A stretch of DNA of 64,000 bases from Buddleja alternifolia (taxonomy: Eukaryota > Streptophyta > Magnoliopsida > Lamiales > Scrophulariaceae), in NCBI GenBank assembly GCA_019426215.1, contig CM033405.1, forward strand, positions 6,797,001 to 6,861,000, written 5' to 3'. Position 1 is the first letter of the stretch. Each line of letters begins with the position of its first letter. Shown here piece by piece: positions 44,820 through 55,996 of the stretch. The notes under the pieces were generated by a model. That model was not told the DNA's origin. It saw only the letters and a program-made list of their open reading frames with translations, and did no database searches. Both the position numbers and the translations under genes were made by a program.

Positions 44820-45612
44820 GCACCTTTTATTAAATATCTACATTAATCACCTAGCTAATTCATTATACTATTTGAGAGTAAAAGGTTGTCAACTCATTGG
44901 TACATTCACACATGGAGGGGCAACCACTTAACCTCTATGTGCAAAAGGAGCGGACTCATACTTGAACTAATCAGATTTTTCACCCCATCCATAACCAGCA
45001 AAGGAAAGAAGAAAAAAATTTAGTCACCCACGTTTCAACTTAAACACAAAATTATTTTGATAATCGTAGATTGTCTAAGAACCTTTAGATTTTAATAGTG
45101 ATTTGTTATTATTAATGTCCTGTGTTTTTTTTTTTTGATAAATTCGGATCATTACTTTAAGCGAGTTATTTAGGGAAGAAAAACCATTTTAAGAAATTAA
45201 ACTTTATTTTGGCATGTCTAAAAAGAGTAAACTAAGTAACAACTATAAGAAAATTTTGGGTATTATATTTGATATTAAAGATATTGGTGCATATTCTGAG
45301 ATATTGATTAATTTATTTTTTTTACACAGAAGCATTTGTTGATTTTGTTATGGGTGTATGAAATATGATTTAGGTGAAAATTATAACATTTTTGTAAAAA
45401 TGAACAATCTTCCTATATCTAAAATTATTTAATTTAAGAAAATTAAATAATTCTTTTTATTCTTCGTCTTCCACATTGTGTGTGTGTGTGTGATTTCTAT
45501 GTGCATCCATGAGTTTTTGTGTATTTTCTATCAAATTATCATATGTCTTCATAAGTAGGACTTCGATACATTGTAAGACGGCTTACTTGATATATATATT
45601 TATATATATATA
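44820..45612. other. Intron sequence without features
   Basis: AT-rich DNA of the long first intron of the Gag-ankyrin gene. It includes a (TG)n tract at 45477-45492. No gene is seen. Confidence 0.5.
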
Positions 45613-46014
45613 GGGTAAAAAGTATTTTCGACCATAACCTATGTCGTCCGAAGTACTTTGGTATATAATCTATTAATATTTAGACCTGAGTATCCAACCT
45701 TTGTAAATTTTGACAAGTTAGTTCATCGGGGGAATAATTTTGAATATTCCCCCCAAACAGTCTGTCACGTGTCTTAGGCATGACTTAGATTGTGTACCAA
45801 ATTGCATATATCATGCAATGTATAGCTAGTCGGGTGCACAAAATATCATAGGATAGGGTGCAAAGTGCACATACCATGAAATGTATAGGTAGTTAGGTTC
45901 ACAATCTAAGTCATATTATTCCTTCATTGGACTTACTTGTCACAACTTACAAAAGTTGAGTATTCGGGTGTAAACATTAATAAATTATATACCAACGTAT
46001 GTCGGTTGTCACAC
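45613..46014. mobile_element. MITE with ~100-bp inverted arms
   Basis: The left arm (GGTATATAATCTATTAATATTTAGACC...TTGACAAGTTAG) matches the reverse complement of the right arm. The centre has CATGACTTAGATTGTG and CACAATCTAAGTCAT as inverse copies. It lies between (TA)n tracts, so a TA or AT-rich target is likely. Confidence 0.65.
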
Positions 46015-46803
46015 TATATATATATATGGGTACTATTTGAGCCTGCGTGTGTATATATCCACGTATGTATGATTCTGTGTGTGTGTGTGTGTGTGTTTGA
46101 TTAACATTTGGTAAGCATTGCCTTTGGAAGAAAATTAATGAAGGTAAGCGGATGGTGATGGATAAATTTTGGGAAGATGAAGTTGGTAGAAGAAAAATGG
46201 AGTTTGGAAGAAGCAAGATGAAGTTTGGAAGAAGCAAAATAATGACAAAATTGCTATTTCAAAAAAATCTCATCTAAAATGACTGATGTGCCTTTAAAAA
46301 TGGCATATACATTGCATATGATGGATTTCCAACATAATATTTTGCTAGAAGATGCTTTTGTATAAAAAATTATAAATCCCGTGAAGTTAAAGTTGTAAAG
46401 TAAAAAAAAATAAAATCTCTAAAGAAGTATAAAAATAACCTAAATTTAGATGATTCAATGTTTTGCCCCTTTAGAGTGTTGTGAGCTTGATTAAATATAA
46501 CCCATGTTTTTTCTTTTTTGGATGAGCCCTTGTGTTGTGTCCATATGGTATATCTTACATGTTTTATGGGTTTTTTAAGTTCAAAATTCTGTTCTTTTTA
46601 TTTTTCCTTTTTTTTTGGATTGAAATGTGTGCCACAATGATGCGTATTTGGTTAGTCATTTTCTGATCACCTTTTCTCTTACTGGTAAATATGGAAAAAT
46701 TCTTCAATGCACTCGGGAACACCTAACGGAGTAGAGACTGCCACATCATCAATGCATCTCCTATTGATGTGTCATATTCTTCTAGCTTTTCATATAACTA
46801 TGG
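46015..46803. other. Non-coding intron sequence
   Basis: Contains a (GT)n microsatellite at 46077-46095. No gene is recognised. Confidence 0.5.
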
Positions 46804-47177
46804 GGGATAAATGCAAAAACCCCCATTTGTTATGACTTTTTTGCAAAAAAAGCCCTGTGATCACGAAATAGCCTAATCACCCACTGTCTTCTTAAAAAAA
46901 TCTGCAAAAAACCACTTTTTGTATAAAAACGACCGTGTTTTTCACCTTTATTGGCATGTTTATTTGTCATTTATACATTTTTCAAACAATATAAAAGGTA
47001 AAATAGTGTTATTTCATCGAAAAACCACATATTTCTTTCCATTTTTTTAACAAAAAGTGGCTTTTTACAATCTTTTTTAAGAACACAGGGGGTGATTAGG
47101 CTATTTCGTGATCTCAAGGGCTTTTTAGCAAAAAAATTATAACGCATGATTTTTTATTTTTTTGGCATTTATTCCTG
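46804..47177. mobile_element. MITE, 374 bp, with inverted arms
   Basis: The arms share GGGATAAATGC / GCATTTATTCC ends. A long inverse match covers ATCACGAAATAGCCTAATCACC and its complement. A 7-bp direct repeat ACTATGG flanks it (46797-46803 and 47178-47184). Confidence 0.75.
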
Positions 47178-47282
47178 ACTATGGTGAATAGTTGGTGAAT
47201 GAAGGGGACTCCATTATGTTTGGAAGTCAATTTTCTACGTGGATAAGATTGGGTTTTCAAGGTATATATATATATAATGAGT

Positions 47283-49440
47283 GATAAGAATTTTTGTTTT
47301 ATCACTATAATGATTTTTAGTGGCAAGAATCATTGCTAAGTTGTCACTATTTACAATTACTGACAAATATTAAGTGACAACTTAGTGATAACATACATAT
47401 AGTGAAGACTTTATTTGTTGTTACTAAGTTATTGATGATTTGTGAAGACTAATTAATAATATGGAACTTGGTAGTTGACTTATATTATGATTGTTTTTCT
47501 ATTTAAATTAGATTTTTAGCTTGTTTGTGCATCAAGTCTCCTACTTTATAAATAAGAGCTCTCAACTTGTAATTGATTGATTCACTAAATCCAGTCAGAA
47601 ATAAAGATGTAGATCTAGTATTGGCTCTTGGATGTCGACAGTTTGCTGAACCACGTTAAAATTCCTTATGTCATCTTAGAGGCTTAGATTTAATTTTCTT
47701 ATTGATTTTCTTCATGCTCTGATTCTACCATTCCTAACAACTGGTAACACAACCATAGATTGTACATTTTGGAGACGTCTTAGATCTAGATCTATTGAGA
47801 AGCCTTTTGGTTAGAGCAAATTTTATCGTGGGAGCGGTGCTAGGAGATGAAGGAATAATCAAGCACGACAACTTCATTGCAGATAGCACAAATTAAGGTC
47901 TTGGTGAAGCCCGAGAAGATGACAAAGGAGGGTGGAATCAGTTAAATCGTCAACCAAAGAAGTAATCTTGTTTCACGTTACCGAAAAAAGTGGCAAAATC
48001 GCGATGCCAGCAGATAGGCAGATCCGAAGCAACAGAGGCATATTCTTGTTGCTAGATGGACAGAAACACGAAACCAATGGGAGCAATTGTTGTTCCGGTT
48101 GTTGATCCGTAGAGCCAGAGGTCTAAGGGCTGATCTGTGTTGTTCAGAGACCGTAGGGGCAGAGTTACGGGTGCCAAGAAATAAAATCCATAGAGCCGGA
48201 GGTTAAATTGACAATATAAGTATCAGAAAGGCAGAGCCATGTAGTCAAGCGACCGGAGGACAGGGTTATGGAGGCAAATCCATGTACAAAGAAACCATGA
48301 GGCAGAGGCATGGTGCCGGAAGGGAAAATGTGGAGCGAGAAGTCATGGAGGCAAGATGTGAAGTCAGTTTGCCAGATTTGTGCAGCTGGGTTTTTTGACA
48401 GAGGGATGTGACATCGCTTGTGCACTGAGAGCATCAAACAGATATGTAAGCGATCTGAGTTGGCCATTGAAAAATTGAGAGTGTTGGCGGATGGATCTGA
48501 AATAACTCATGCAGGGGGTAGAGAACAGATATATGAAGGATTCGAGATTGTCATTGGAAAAAGTCCTCAATGTAAGGATGTTAGCAAACAGGTTGGACCA
48601 AGGCAGTTATTTGAAGTTAAATGCAATGATATTGTGGATTGGGGAAAATGTTCCTAGTTTTGCGAGTAACCTTCATTCGTTGGTCAATTAGATCGAGAGG
48701 GATATACCATAGTATTCAGGAGTTGATTGATCACCAAAAAAATAAGGTAGTGGCGAGGAGTTCAAAGAGGGGAATATTATTCATACTGAGAAAATGAGAG
48801 AGTTCGTCAAGTGGGATGCACTGAGGGCAGATGATTTGATCTCCATTAAATTTGGAGATGTGCAGCCAACTAGAAAGGGATTCACTTGGGAAAAGTGAAG
48901 TGCAGGTTGTTCAAGTTGAGTTCGATGATATTTTGGGATCAGTCTTGTAGTGGGAGATTGATGAGTTTGTTAAGACTGATTGATACAATGGATTTGACAG
49001 TTAACTTATATTAGGATTGTTTTTCGTAATTGCCTAAGAATAAAATTGTGTTTTCTATTTAGATTAAATTTTTTTAGTTTCTTTGAGTATCAAGCCTCCT
49101 ACTCTATAAATAGGAGCTATCAAATTGTAATCGATTGATTTACTCAAAAAAAAAATGTGAATCTAATATTGGCTTGTGAATGTAAACAGTTTGCTGAACC
49201 ACGTTAAAATTCCTCGTGTCATCTTACAGGTTTAGATTTAATTTTCTTGTTGATTTTCTTCATGTTCTAATGCTACCACTTCTAACAGTTATCACTAAAC
49301 ATGTGTTCACTAATTATCAGTAGTGACAATTTCTTTGTCACTAATTGATATGAGTGACAACTTATATACATTTCTGGTCACTATTAAACTTTTGAAATTG
49401 TTTTTTGTGAGAAAACGTAAATTCTTGTCAATAAAAATTG
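47283..49440. mobile_element. Small element with GTGACAA repeats, holding an LTR insertion
   Basis: GTGACAACTTAGTGATAAC, TTGTCACTAA and related words occur at 47283-47460 and again at 49288-49440. The same set is found uninterrupted at 50812-51232. The two flanks are therefore halves of one MITE split by the LTR element at 47469-49287. Confidence 0.6.
47469..49287 (+). mobile_element. Short non-coding LTR retrotransposon (TRIM/LARD-like)
   Basis: Direct repeats 47469-47739 and 48995-49287 begin TG, end CTAACA, and share TATAAATA boxes and TTGCTGAACCACGTTAAAATTCC. A degenerate tRNA-Met primer site (CTGGTAACACAACC) follows the 5' copy. The 1.25-kb interior has repeated CATAGAGCCGGAGG-type words and no Gag or Pol similarity. 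The flanking pentamers do not match (GAACT/GTTAT), so borders may be off or the site eroded. Confidence 0.65.
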
Positions 49441-49548
49441 TTAATTAATTATTAATACTTGACATCTTGTCATGTGCCCTATCCTATAGGACTTATACTT
49501 CAATTTTTCTCTTAATTTAGTATTTTGATATTCATCAAGGACTGTGTA

Positions 49549-49915
49549 GGGGTGACCAACGAGCTGGCTTAAAAAAAGCTCGATTCAAGCTCAAGAAAAT
49601 TCGAGCTCGAGCTGAGCATTTCTGACGAGCCGAGCTCAAGCCCAAATATGCCTGTTCGAAGGCTCATGAGCTTAAATAAAAAATAATATTTTATCTATTT
49701 ATTTATTAATATATATTATAATATATTATTTATTTTTTAATATATATATATATACATATGATATAATATTTTATAATATTATATATGTATAAATAATAAT
49801 TTATTAAATATGTCCGACCGAGGTCAAACTCTTTTTTCTCTGACTTGTCGAGCTCGAGCTCGAAATTCTTAGCTCAAGAAATTTGGCGCGGCTCGACTCG
49901 TGGGCACCCCCTGTC
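49549..49915. mobile_element. GAGCTCGAGC-type MITE
   Basis: The ends TAGGGGTGACCAACGAGC and CTCGACTCGTGGGCACCCC are imperfect inverse repeats. GAGCTCGAGC palindromes lie inside both ends and the middle is AT-rich. Similar ends occur at 32535-33550. The terminal GGGGTG suggests a hAT relative. Confidence 0.55.
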
Positions 49916-50086
49916 TGTAACCTCTTAAATTATGGAAAAAGATTTTATTAAATTTCTGTATGTTTTGTTTTGTACTATGATGCATATTAGTTAAGTGCGC
50001 AAATGTGAGTAGATTGATTGATTGATTGAGGAAATATTTATGTACATGGTATTAAGGATTTCAATGCGCTTTTAAGCGATGTGCTA

Positions 50087-50480
50087 GGCAAAATTCTAAT
50101 TTTAGTCCCACAAGATCTCGTTATTCTAATTTTAATCCCACACTTTACGGGATTCTAAAAACGTCCCAATAATTTGAAAAAATTGTAATGTTAGTTCTTT
50201 TTTATAACAATGTTAGTCTGATACTTTATTTTGCATTTCAAAAATTACATTTATCCCCTTGAAAATATACAAAATGTATTAAACACCCTCCCTAAACAAA
50301 TATTAATGTGCACTTACCCCTTGAAAATGCAATTTTTCAAACGGAAAATAAGGTATGAGACTAATGTTGTTGCAAAAAAGGACTAGCATTACAACTTTTC
50401 AAATTATTGGAATGTTTTTTAGAATTCTGTAAAACGTGGGACTAACATTAGAATGACGAGATCGTACGAGAATTTTACCC
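50087..50480. mobile_element. Mutator-type MITE, 394 bp
   Basis: Inverted arms over about 120 bp share AATTCT...GATCTCGT.ATTCTAA, TAGTCCCAC and CCAATAATTTGAAAA. A 9-bp duplication flanks it: GATGTGCTA (50078-50086) and GAGGTGCTA (50481-50489), one mismatch. The 9-bp size supports a Mutator origin. Confidence 0.78.
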
Positions 50481-50489
50481 GAGGTGCTA

Positions 50490-50811
50490 TATCAATTACT
50501 TCTTCTTGGCTAATCAATAATCATTGGTGTTAACATAATTAATTAAAAATTTATAATGTACTAACTCACTTCATTTATTAATATTTCAACAAATTTTACA
50601 TTTTAAATCCTATTAATGACTAAATCATACCAATATCAAAAAACTATTCAAATAGTTTCTTTTTGTTTCTAAATGATGTATTCCATCTATCTTCAAAGTA
50701 TTTCATTTAAATTGACACTGTAACGGTGTGAGTTTGTAAGCTACTAAAAACATCTTACAGGATGTTTGAGAGTTCATAAGATGTTGTTAAGTGTTTGGTA
50801 AATACTATAAG
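50490..50811. other. Intron sequence without features
   Basis: AT-rich; no gene or clear repeat is seen. Confidence 0.5.
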
Positions 50812-51232
50812 AAAAAGTAATATTAGTAGCAAAACTTGAACTGATCACAATATTATAACTATTTGTTTTTCCATATTATAATTTTTATTTTGTCACAATA
50901 AGAATTTTTAGTTACAAAAGTTTATTTAAGATTATCACTATTGCCACTTAGTGACACATGTATAGTGAGAACATAAATAGAGTAATAATTATAATTGTTA
51001 TTACTAAGTTGATCAATAAATGTGTGTCACTAATTATCAATAGTGATAACAATTTTCTTGTCACTAATTATCGAAAGTGACAACTTCTATATAAATCTTG
51101 TCACTATTAAATATGTAAATTCTGTTCTTGTTACAAAACAAAAATTCTTGTCATTAAAAAATTGCAATTAGTGACAATTTTGAAATTGTCACTTGACATT
51201 TTGACACTAATATATTATTTTTTTTGGAGTGA
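50812..51232. mobile_element. CACTA-like MITE with GTGACAA subterminal repeats
   Basis: The left end CTATAAGAAAAAGT and right end TTTTTTTTGGAGTG resemble diverged CACTA termini. Repeats of TTGTCACTAA / TTAGTGACA type occur in both orientations inside. It is homologous to the split element at 47283-49440. Confidence 0.55.
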
Positions 51233-52120
51233 ATATCTAAAAATAGGATCTTAATATAAACACTCAAAATAAGATGTGTGGAGATTATATGCTCTTAAAA
51301 ACTAACTAAATTATGATTTCTAACCTTTTTTTTTTTTTTTGAAGATCTTAAGAACCTTTTGACTTATGACTATCTTAATTACAGCATTGTCATGATCTTA
51401 TTTTATCCAAACCAAGAGTTTATTTATAAATAAGATCCAACATGCTCTCAAATGAGATATTCTATTGCAGTTTTCCATTGAAAGACATGAATGAGTGATA
51501 CGTCGCAGACAGTTTCACATTCTTCTATTAGAAGAATTTGCCAAACGGATACGTGTGGCTTATTCGTGCATTGAAATAGCAGATGCAATAGAAAATTACA
51601 ATAAGAGATTCCGTTTGACATCTTATATAGATAAGGTCTTCTAGTGCAACTCCAATCGTATCTTCTATTTTAAGCTATTAGATGAATGATGCGTGTTCAG
51701 TAAAAAAATAGAGAGTCATAGATCTCATTTGCCATCTTATACACATAAGGTCTTCTATTGCAACTCTTGTTAGATCTCATATTTGAAGTTATTTGGTAAA
51801 TGACACATGTTCAATAAAAAATTCTAAATATTACTCATTCAAACACAATTAGACATGTGTTGTTCATCCAATATTTTGTAATAGAAATTGCAACAGGAGC
51901 TGTAATGATATCCCTTTTACATCTTATAAGCTTAAAACATGTGTTATAATAAGATGGAAGAGCTTATAAATATTTCACGTAAGCTAGCTTACGAATCACC
52001 CTTTTTGAAATCGAGTTGAAATAGTGATAGTTTTTAAGTATCCTTAACTATACTACCTTCAAAAGTAACTACTTGATATAGTGATGTCACAGTACTTGAA
52101 GACGAAAATTGTATATTTAC
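51233..52120. other. First-intron sequence of the Gag-ankyrin gene
   Basis: No gene is seen. Repeated words such as CATCTTATA.A.ATAAGGTCTTCTA occur at 51620-51750. The donor CTGCAG|GTAAAT (minus strand) of exon 1 lies at its right edge. Confidence 0.5.
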
Positions 52121-52496
52121 CTGCAGCATCCTCCACATGAGCAGAAGTCTCAACATCAGGTTTACTAAACTCTGTTTTCAGCTCTGTCCAAATATATCTA
52201 GATGTACTGTTCAAGTCCACCACAATTGACATCACCTCTTCTGTTAGTGAACTCAGAATCCATGCCTTTACAAGCCGATCTCTTTTTCTCCATGTTACAT
52301 ATTCAGGATTTGATATCGGTGGCGGGATTTCGCCATCAATGAAACCAAGCAAATCCTGACTCTCAAGAAGGCAAATCATCTGATCTTTCCGAAGATTGTA
52401 ATTGTTTCTTTTTTTGTTGCCTTGAAGCTTGATGCATTGAATGTTGCCCACAGAAATAGCTGATAGAGAATCGTGTTGTACATTTGAGGAAGCCAT
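52121..52496 (-). CDS. Exon 1: copia-Gag-like N-terminal domain of ankyrin gene
   Basis: From ATG (52494-52496, minus strand) it encodes 125 residues plus one base, then donor CTGCAG|GTAAAT. It reads as a Gag-like domain of the UBN2/copia N-terminal type: IKLQGNKKRNNYNL, QMICLLESQDLLGFI, EYVTWRKRDRLVKAWILSSL, and VDLNSTSRYIWTELKTEF. Copia Gag normally precedes zinc knuckle and protease. Here it ends cleanly at a splice donor followed by host-type exons, which suggests a domesticated domain. A remnant of a dead copia element is the alternative, but the open frame and good splice site argue against it. Confidence 0.7.
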
Positions 52497-52546
52497 TGAT
52501 GTAATTAGTTTCTATGTTTAATGTTAACTACAATTTCTCGAGAAAA

Positions 52547-52556
52547 ATATATATAG
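52547..52556 (-). promoter_or_regulatory. Possible TATA box of the Gag-ankyrin gene
   Basis: CTATATATAT on the minus strand lies about 50 nt upstream of the exon 1 ATG. The leader would be very short, so this is tentative. Confidence 0.35.
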
Positions 52557-52877
52557 TTAAAAGAGTGGAGAAACTAATTAAATGCAATTTGTTTGCTTGT
52601 ACATTGTAGTTTGAATATATTCTGTGGAATGAACCGAAAATCAAGTAAAGTAGAACCATTATAATTTCGTGTAATTAGATCAGAGAATCATGTCCCTGGC
52701 CAGCTTAAATAAGTTAAGTTAAAGTGCCAGCTGAAAAGCCATAAGCAATAGGAGAAATCTGAAGTACAAGAAGAAAAAGTAATTTTGTGTGAACTTATAT
52801 GTTTTTTATTTGAATAATATAAAAAAAAGAAAAATTCTCAGAATAATATAATTTAAAAATTATTATATTCTTAATAT
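52557..52877. other. Upstream non-coding region
   Basis: AT-rich sequence 5' of the Gag-ankyrin gene. No gene is seen. Confidence 0.5.
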
Positions 52878-52935
52878 AAAACGGCATGCAGTATGTCTTC
52901 TTCAAATTAGAAGACGACATACTGCATGCTGTTTT
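52878..52935. repeat. Near-perfect hairpin
   Basis: 26-nt arms (52878-52903 and 52910-52935) pair at 24 of 26 positions around a 6-nt loop. The core is GCATGCAGTATGTC. The motif GAAGACGAC(AT) recurs at 53012, 53028 (inverse) and 53069, so this is part of a repeat rather than an isolated miRNA precursor. Confidence 0.65.
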
Positions 52936-54401
52936 CATTAATTTTCTTTTTTTTTATTTATCAAATTAGATGTCGTCTTCATAAATTTCTTTCTTTTTTT
53001 TTTCGAAAATTGAAGACGACATTTGCCATATCGTCTTCAATTTTCTTTTTTTTTATTTGCCAAAATTGAAGACGACATGCCAAATGTCAATTTTCCTTTT
53101 TTTACCTACGAAAAACCTTTTATTTTTTAATTATTTTATCCTAATTCCATCTATAAATTCACCCAACTTTGCGGAATGTTTTCACTCCCACTTTTGTAAA
53201 ATTTTCTCATTCTCAAATTTAACAGAGTTTTACTCCATATTTTTCTTCAACTTTCTTTTAGCACATTTTTCTTTTTTGGTTGAGAAGATTTAATATCCGG
53301 TTACTTTTTGAACTTCAAATTATCAGGTAAAAAATAAATTTACATATTATTATTATTTGTGAATTATATAATAGTTATTTATGTTAATGGTTTTGTTTGT
53401 GTTAATTGTAGATCGTACACATTGTGCTTCGGAGAAAAAAATTCATATTTGGAGTCAAATTTACGGATTACAGGTAAATAAGATGCTATAATTGGCGGAT
53501 ATTTGGGTTCGGAGGCAGGCTTTGCGTCCAACGGGCTTGTGGGCTTGGGGCTTGACAACAACTCCCTTACAATTTAATATAAAACAAATATGGTGCTTAA
53601 TGATATATAATGAGGCTATTTACATTTATAAGGACAAAATAGAAGATATTGAAGATAAAGTTGACACTTTTTTTTATATTCTATTTTAGAATTTGAAACA
53701 ATACCTATAACACCAGGCATTTCCTGCCCCTAGTCTTACGGAGACTAAGGTATGAGTTATAATTCTCGTTATCTATATTTTGTAATTTATTCGTTTCTAG
53801 CGATTCGTTATCAATATTACATATTTTTCTACTTGTTTGTATATCTAATATCATACTCTAACGATATGTGAAATGGGCTAATAATATCTACAGATCAACC
53901 TATACTAGCTTGTGTGTACGATCATTTAATTCTCATGTGATAGGTGTGTAAGTGCTTATATACATAAAATTATATATACATGTATATATATATACATACG
54001 TGCCATAAAAGAGAAATGGGATATAAAGCATAAGGTGTCAACCTTAAACATTACACTTTCAAATGTGGCAATGCATACATGTGACAACATCTATATCTCA
54101 TCCTTACTTTGATTTCTTTAGTCTTACTGTTGTGAATCCTGGTTCATTGACAACGGAAAATAAAACGTATTCAGATTCACGATCGAATCACTCTTGGGGT
54201 TTAATGATTTTTCATAAAAAGGATGTAAATCAAATTATATCTAAAATTAACCTCGTAGTAGAAATAATATTCTTTATCTACAACGACAACAGCAACCCCA
54301 GGTTCCTACCTCTAGATATCACTCCAAAAATAAAGTTGAAGAAAAATTCGCCTTTTCTGGCTCAGTGATGGCCGACAACTATAGAGGTCAGGGGAAAGGA
54401 A
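52936..54401. other. Non-coding sequence with GAAGACGACAT repeats
   Basis: Repeats occupy 52936-53090, then T-rich intron-like DNA follows. A plus-strand frame at 54063-54368 (101 codons) matches nothing I know and sits in AT-rich DNA, so it is not called. Confidence 0.45.
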
Positions 54402-55472
54402 TGTTGACTTATGTTGTAGGTTAATCATATTAGGATGTATTTAAATGAGATGATGGGTTTTGAATTAATTAATTAATTTCTTGAACCCATTAATCTCATG
54501 TTACATGCCTACTTCATCCTTTAGTGGACTAAGTTGACTTTCAACTCAGTCCACTTATGAATTAAGTCCACCGTATATTAATCTAATTAATATATGCTAT
54601 TATGCAATTAATAATTTAGGCTAATAGGAATAAATAATAAATAAATCTTATTAATTATTATTTGCCTTTCAATTTATTTCAATTAATCAAAGTAATTAAA
54701 TAAATTAATTTGTTCATTAAATAACAAATTACTAGATTAACCTTATTCAACAACTAGAGATTTTCTTCACTTCCCTGAAGGTGCAACTCTCTCTCAATTG
54801 GCAATTGGGAGAAAACCAATAATGTTGGTGTCACCTAACCAGTCCCGTGGACCCACATCAAAACCCAATTGAGATTAAAATGATTAGATCAATACGAACA
54901 TTTAGGTCACAAACACTATGTGAGTATAAGCCTAATACTGTAACATCCAGATCGAGTGAGAGTCATGAAATGCGTCAAACTCACAGGACTCGATACTGTT
55001 TTTAAAAACTCATAGTAAGATGCATTTACCAAACTATCCCTCGTGTTCCACATGTATTAGTTTATGTGTTTTGGCCAAAGACTTATAATTTCATTTACCT
55101 ATGATTGCAAAGGACGTTAACTCGTTTACTACTCAAGACATATTCGAACTGCGGGCTCCTCTCGAATTGTCAATTCCATTGACATATCTACGACACAAGC
55201 TCCCACTAAAACGTAGCGACTGACTGACACTCTTTGTCAGAGCCTGTGTCATAGAAGTTGAGTCATAATTCGCAATTAAGACTCTTTGACTTACGAACCT
55301 TTATTAAGTAAGCACGAAATTGTGGCTTCTAGTGTCCATGTCCTTAATCCTTAAGAAATAGAAGCTCTCTCATTAATGCCATTAAGATTTACTTAGGACT
55401 TATATGTTCAATACTCATTAATGTAATGCCATTAAGATTAACTTGAACAAATGCAAATTACCTTCTATACCA
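54402..55472. repeat. Possible LTR fragment or solo LTR
   Basis: The block begins TGTTGACTTATG and ends near ACTTGAACA. It differs in composition from its flanks and has no coding capacity. It resembles a long retrotransposon LTR in style only. No second copy or target duplication is in the window. Confidence 0.3.
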
Positions 55473-55488
55473 AAATAAGAGTTTGTAC

Positions 55489-55700
55489 CACTACTACAGA
55501 AATGACCTATTACAGCGGTTTTTTTTTTACCTATTACAACGATTTTAACCGCTGTAATTGGTTTATGCCTATTACAGCGATTTTTGAACCGCTGTAATAG
55601 AGACCAATTACAGCGGTTTTTTCTGAAACCGCTGTAATAGTATTTCTGCAATTTTTTTTTATACCTATTATAGCGGTTTTTCGGAAAAACCGCTATAATA
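55489..55700 (+). repeat. CACTA subterminal repeats (ACCGCTGTAATAG)
   Basis: AAACCGCTGTAATAG and its inverse CTATTACAGCGGTTT occur about nine times in 200 bp directly inside the terminus. This is the typical arrangement for transposase binding sites. Confidence 0.88.
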
Positions 55701-55996
55701 GGTGATTTTTTTAATTTTTTTTCTTGCGGTACTGTACAATTTTTTTTGTAACCAGCTTCCCACAAGCTCAAAACTCAACACACTAACACAACAAACCATA
55801 AAACCAATTCAACAGAAACAACTAATTAAAACCCAAAATTAACTTCACCAAATTAAATGATCATCTCTAACAACAAAAACCAATTCTTTCCTCCTAACAA
55901 CAAATCAAATTTTACGTATAATCTCCAACAAATGATAACGAGTTTACAATCAATCAAATACAACAAATCAAATAAAAATTTACAACAATTTACAAC

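Larger units (their letters stand above)
14694..52496 (-). pseudogene. Gag-like/ankyrin-repeat gene, 38 kb, dismantled by transposons
   Basis: Ankyrin-PGG proteins of the ACD6/ITN1 type are plant membrane proteins linked to defence and stress. Here ankyrin exons lie downstream of two exons resembling the N-terminal domain of copia Gag. Pieces found, 5' to 3': 52121-52496, 44576-44797, 40748-41167 + 30458-30727, 20194-20241, 19827-20015 + 14694-14946. Joins checked by phase: 52121/44797 (G+GT), 30458/20241 (C+TG), 20194/20015 (G+TG). The join between 44576 and 41167 is not resolved. Damage: a CACTA-like element in one exon, a copia element in another, and a one-base loss near 30680. Introns hold a MULE, a deleted copia and many MITEs. 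No PGG exon was found, so the 3' end is missing. It could instead be two neighbouring genes, since the Gag-to-ankyrin link rests on exon order and phase only. Confidence 0.65.

Noticed and set aside
52878..52935. miRNA precursor
   Set aside because: The stem is repeated as a motif in the next 150 bp and looks like transposon subterminal sequence. There is no expression evidence.
54063..54368. 101-codon plus-strand frame
   Set aside because: No known motif, AT-rich surroundings and no splice or promoter signal to support it.
54402..55472. A confirmed solo LTR
   Set aside because: Without a second copy or a target duplication only a tentative repeat call is justified.
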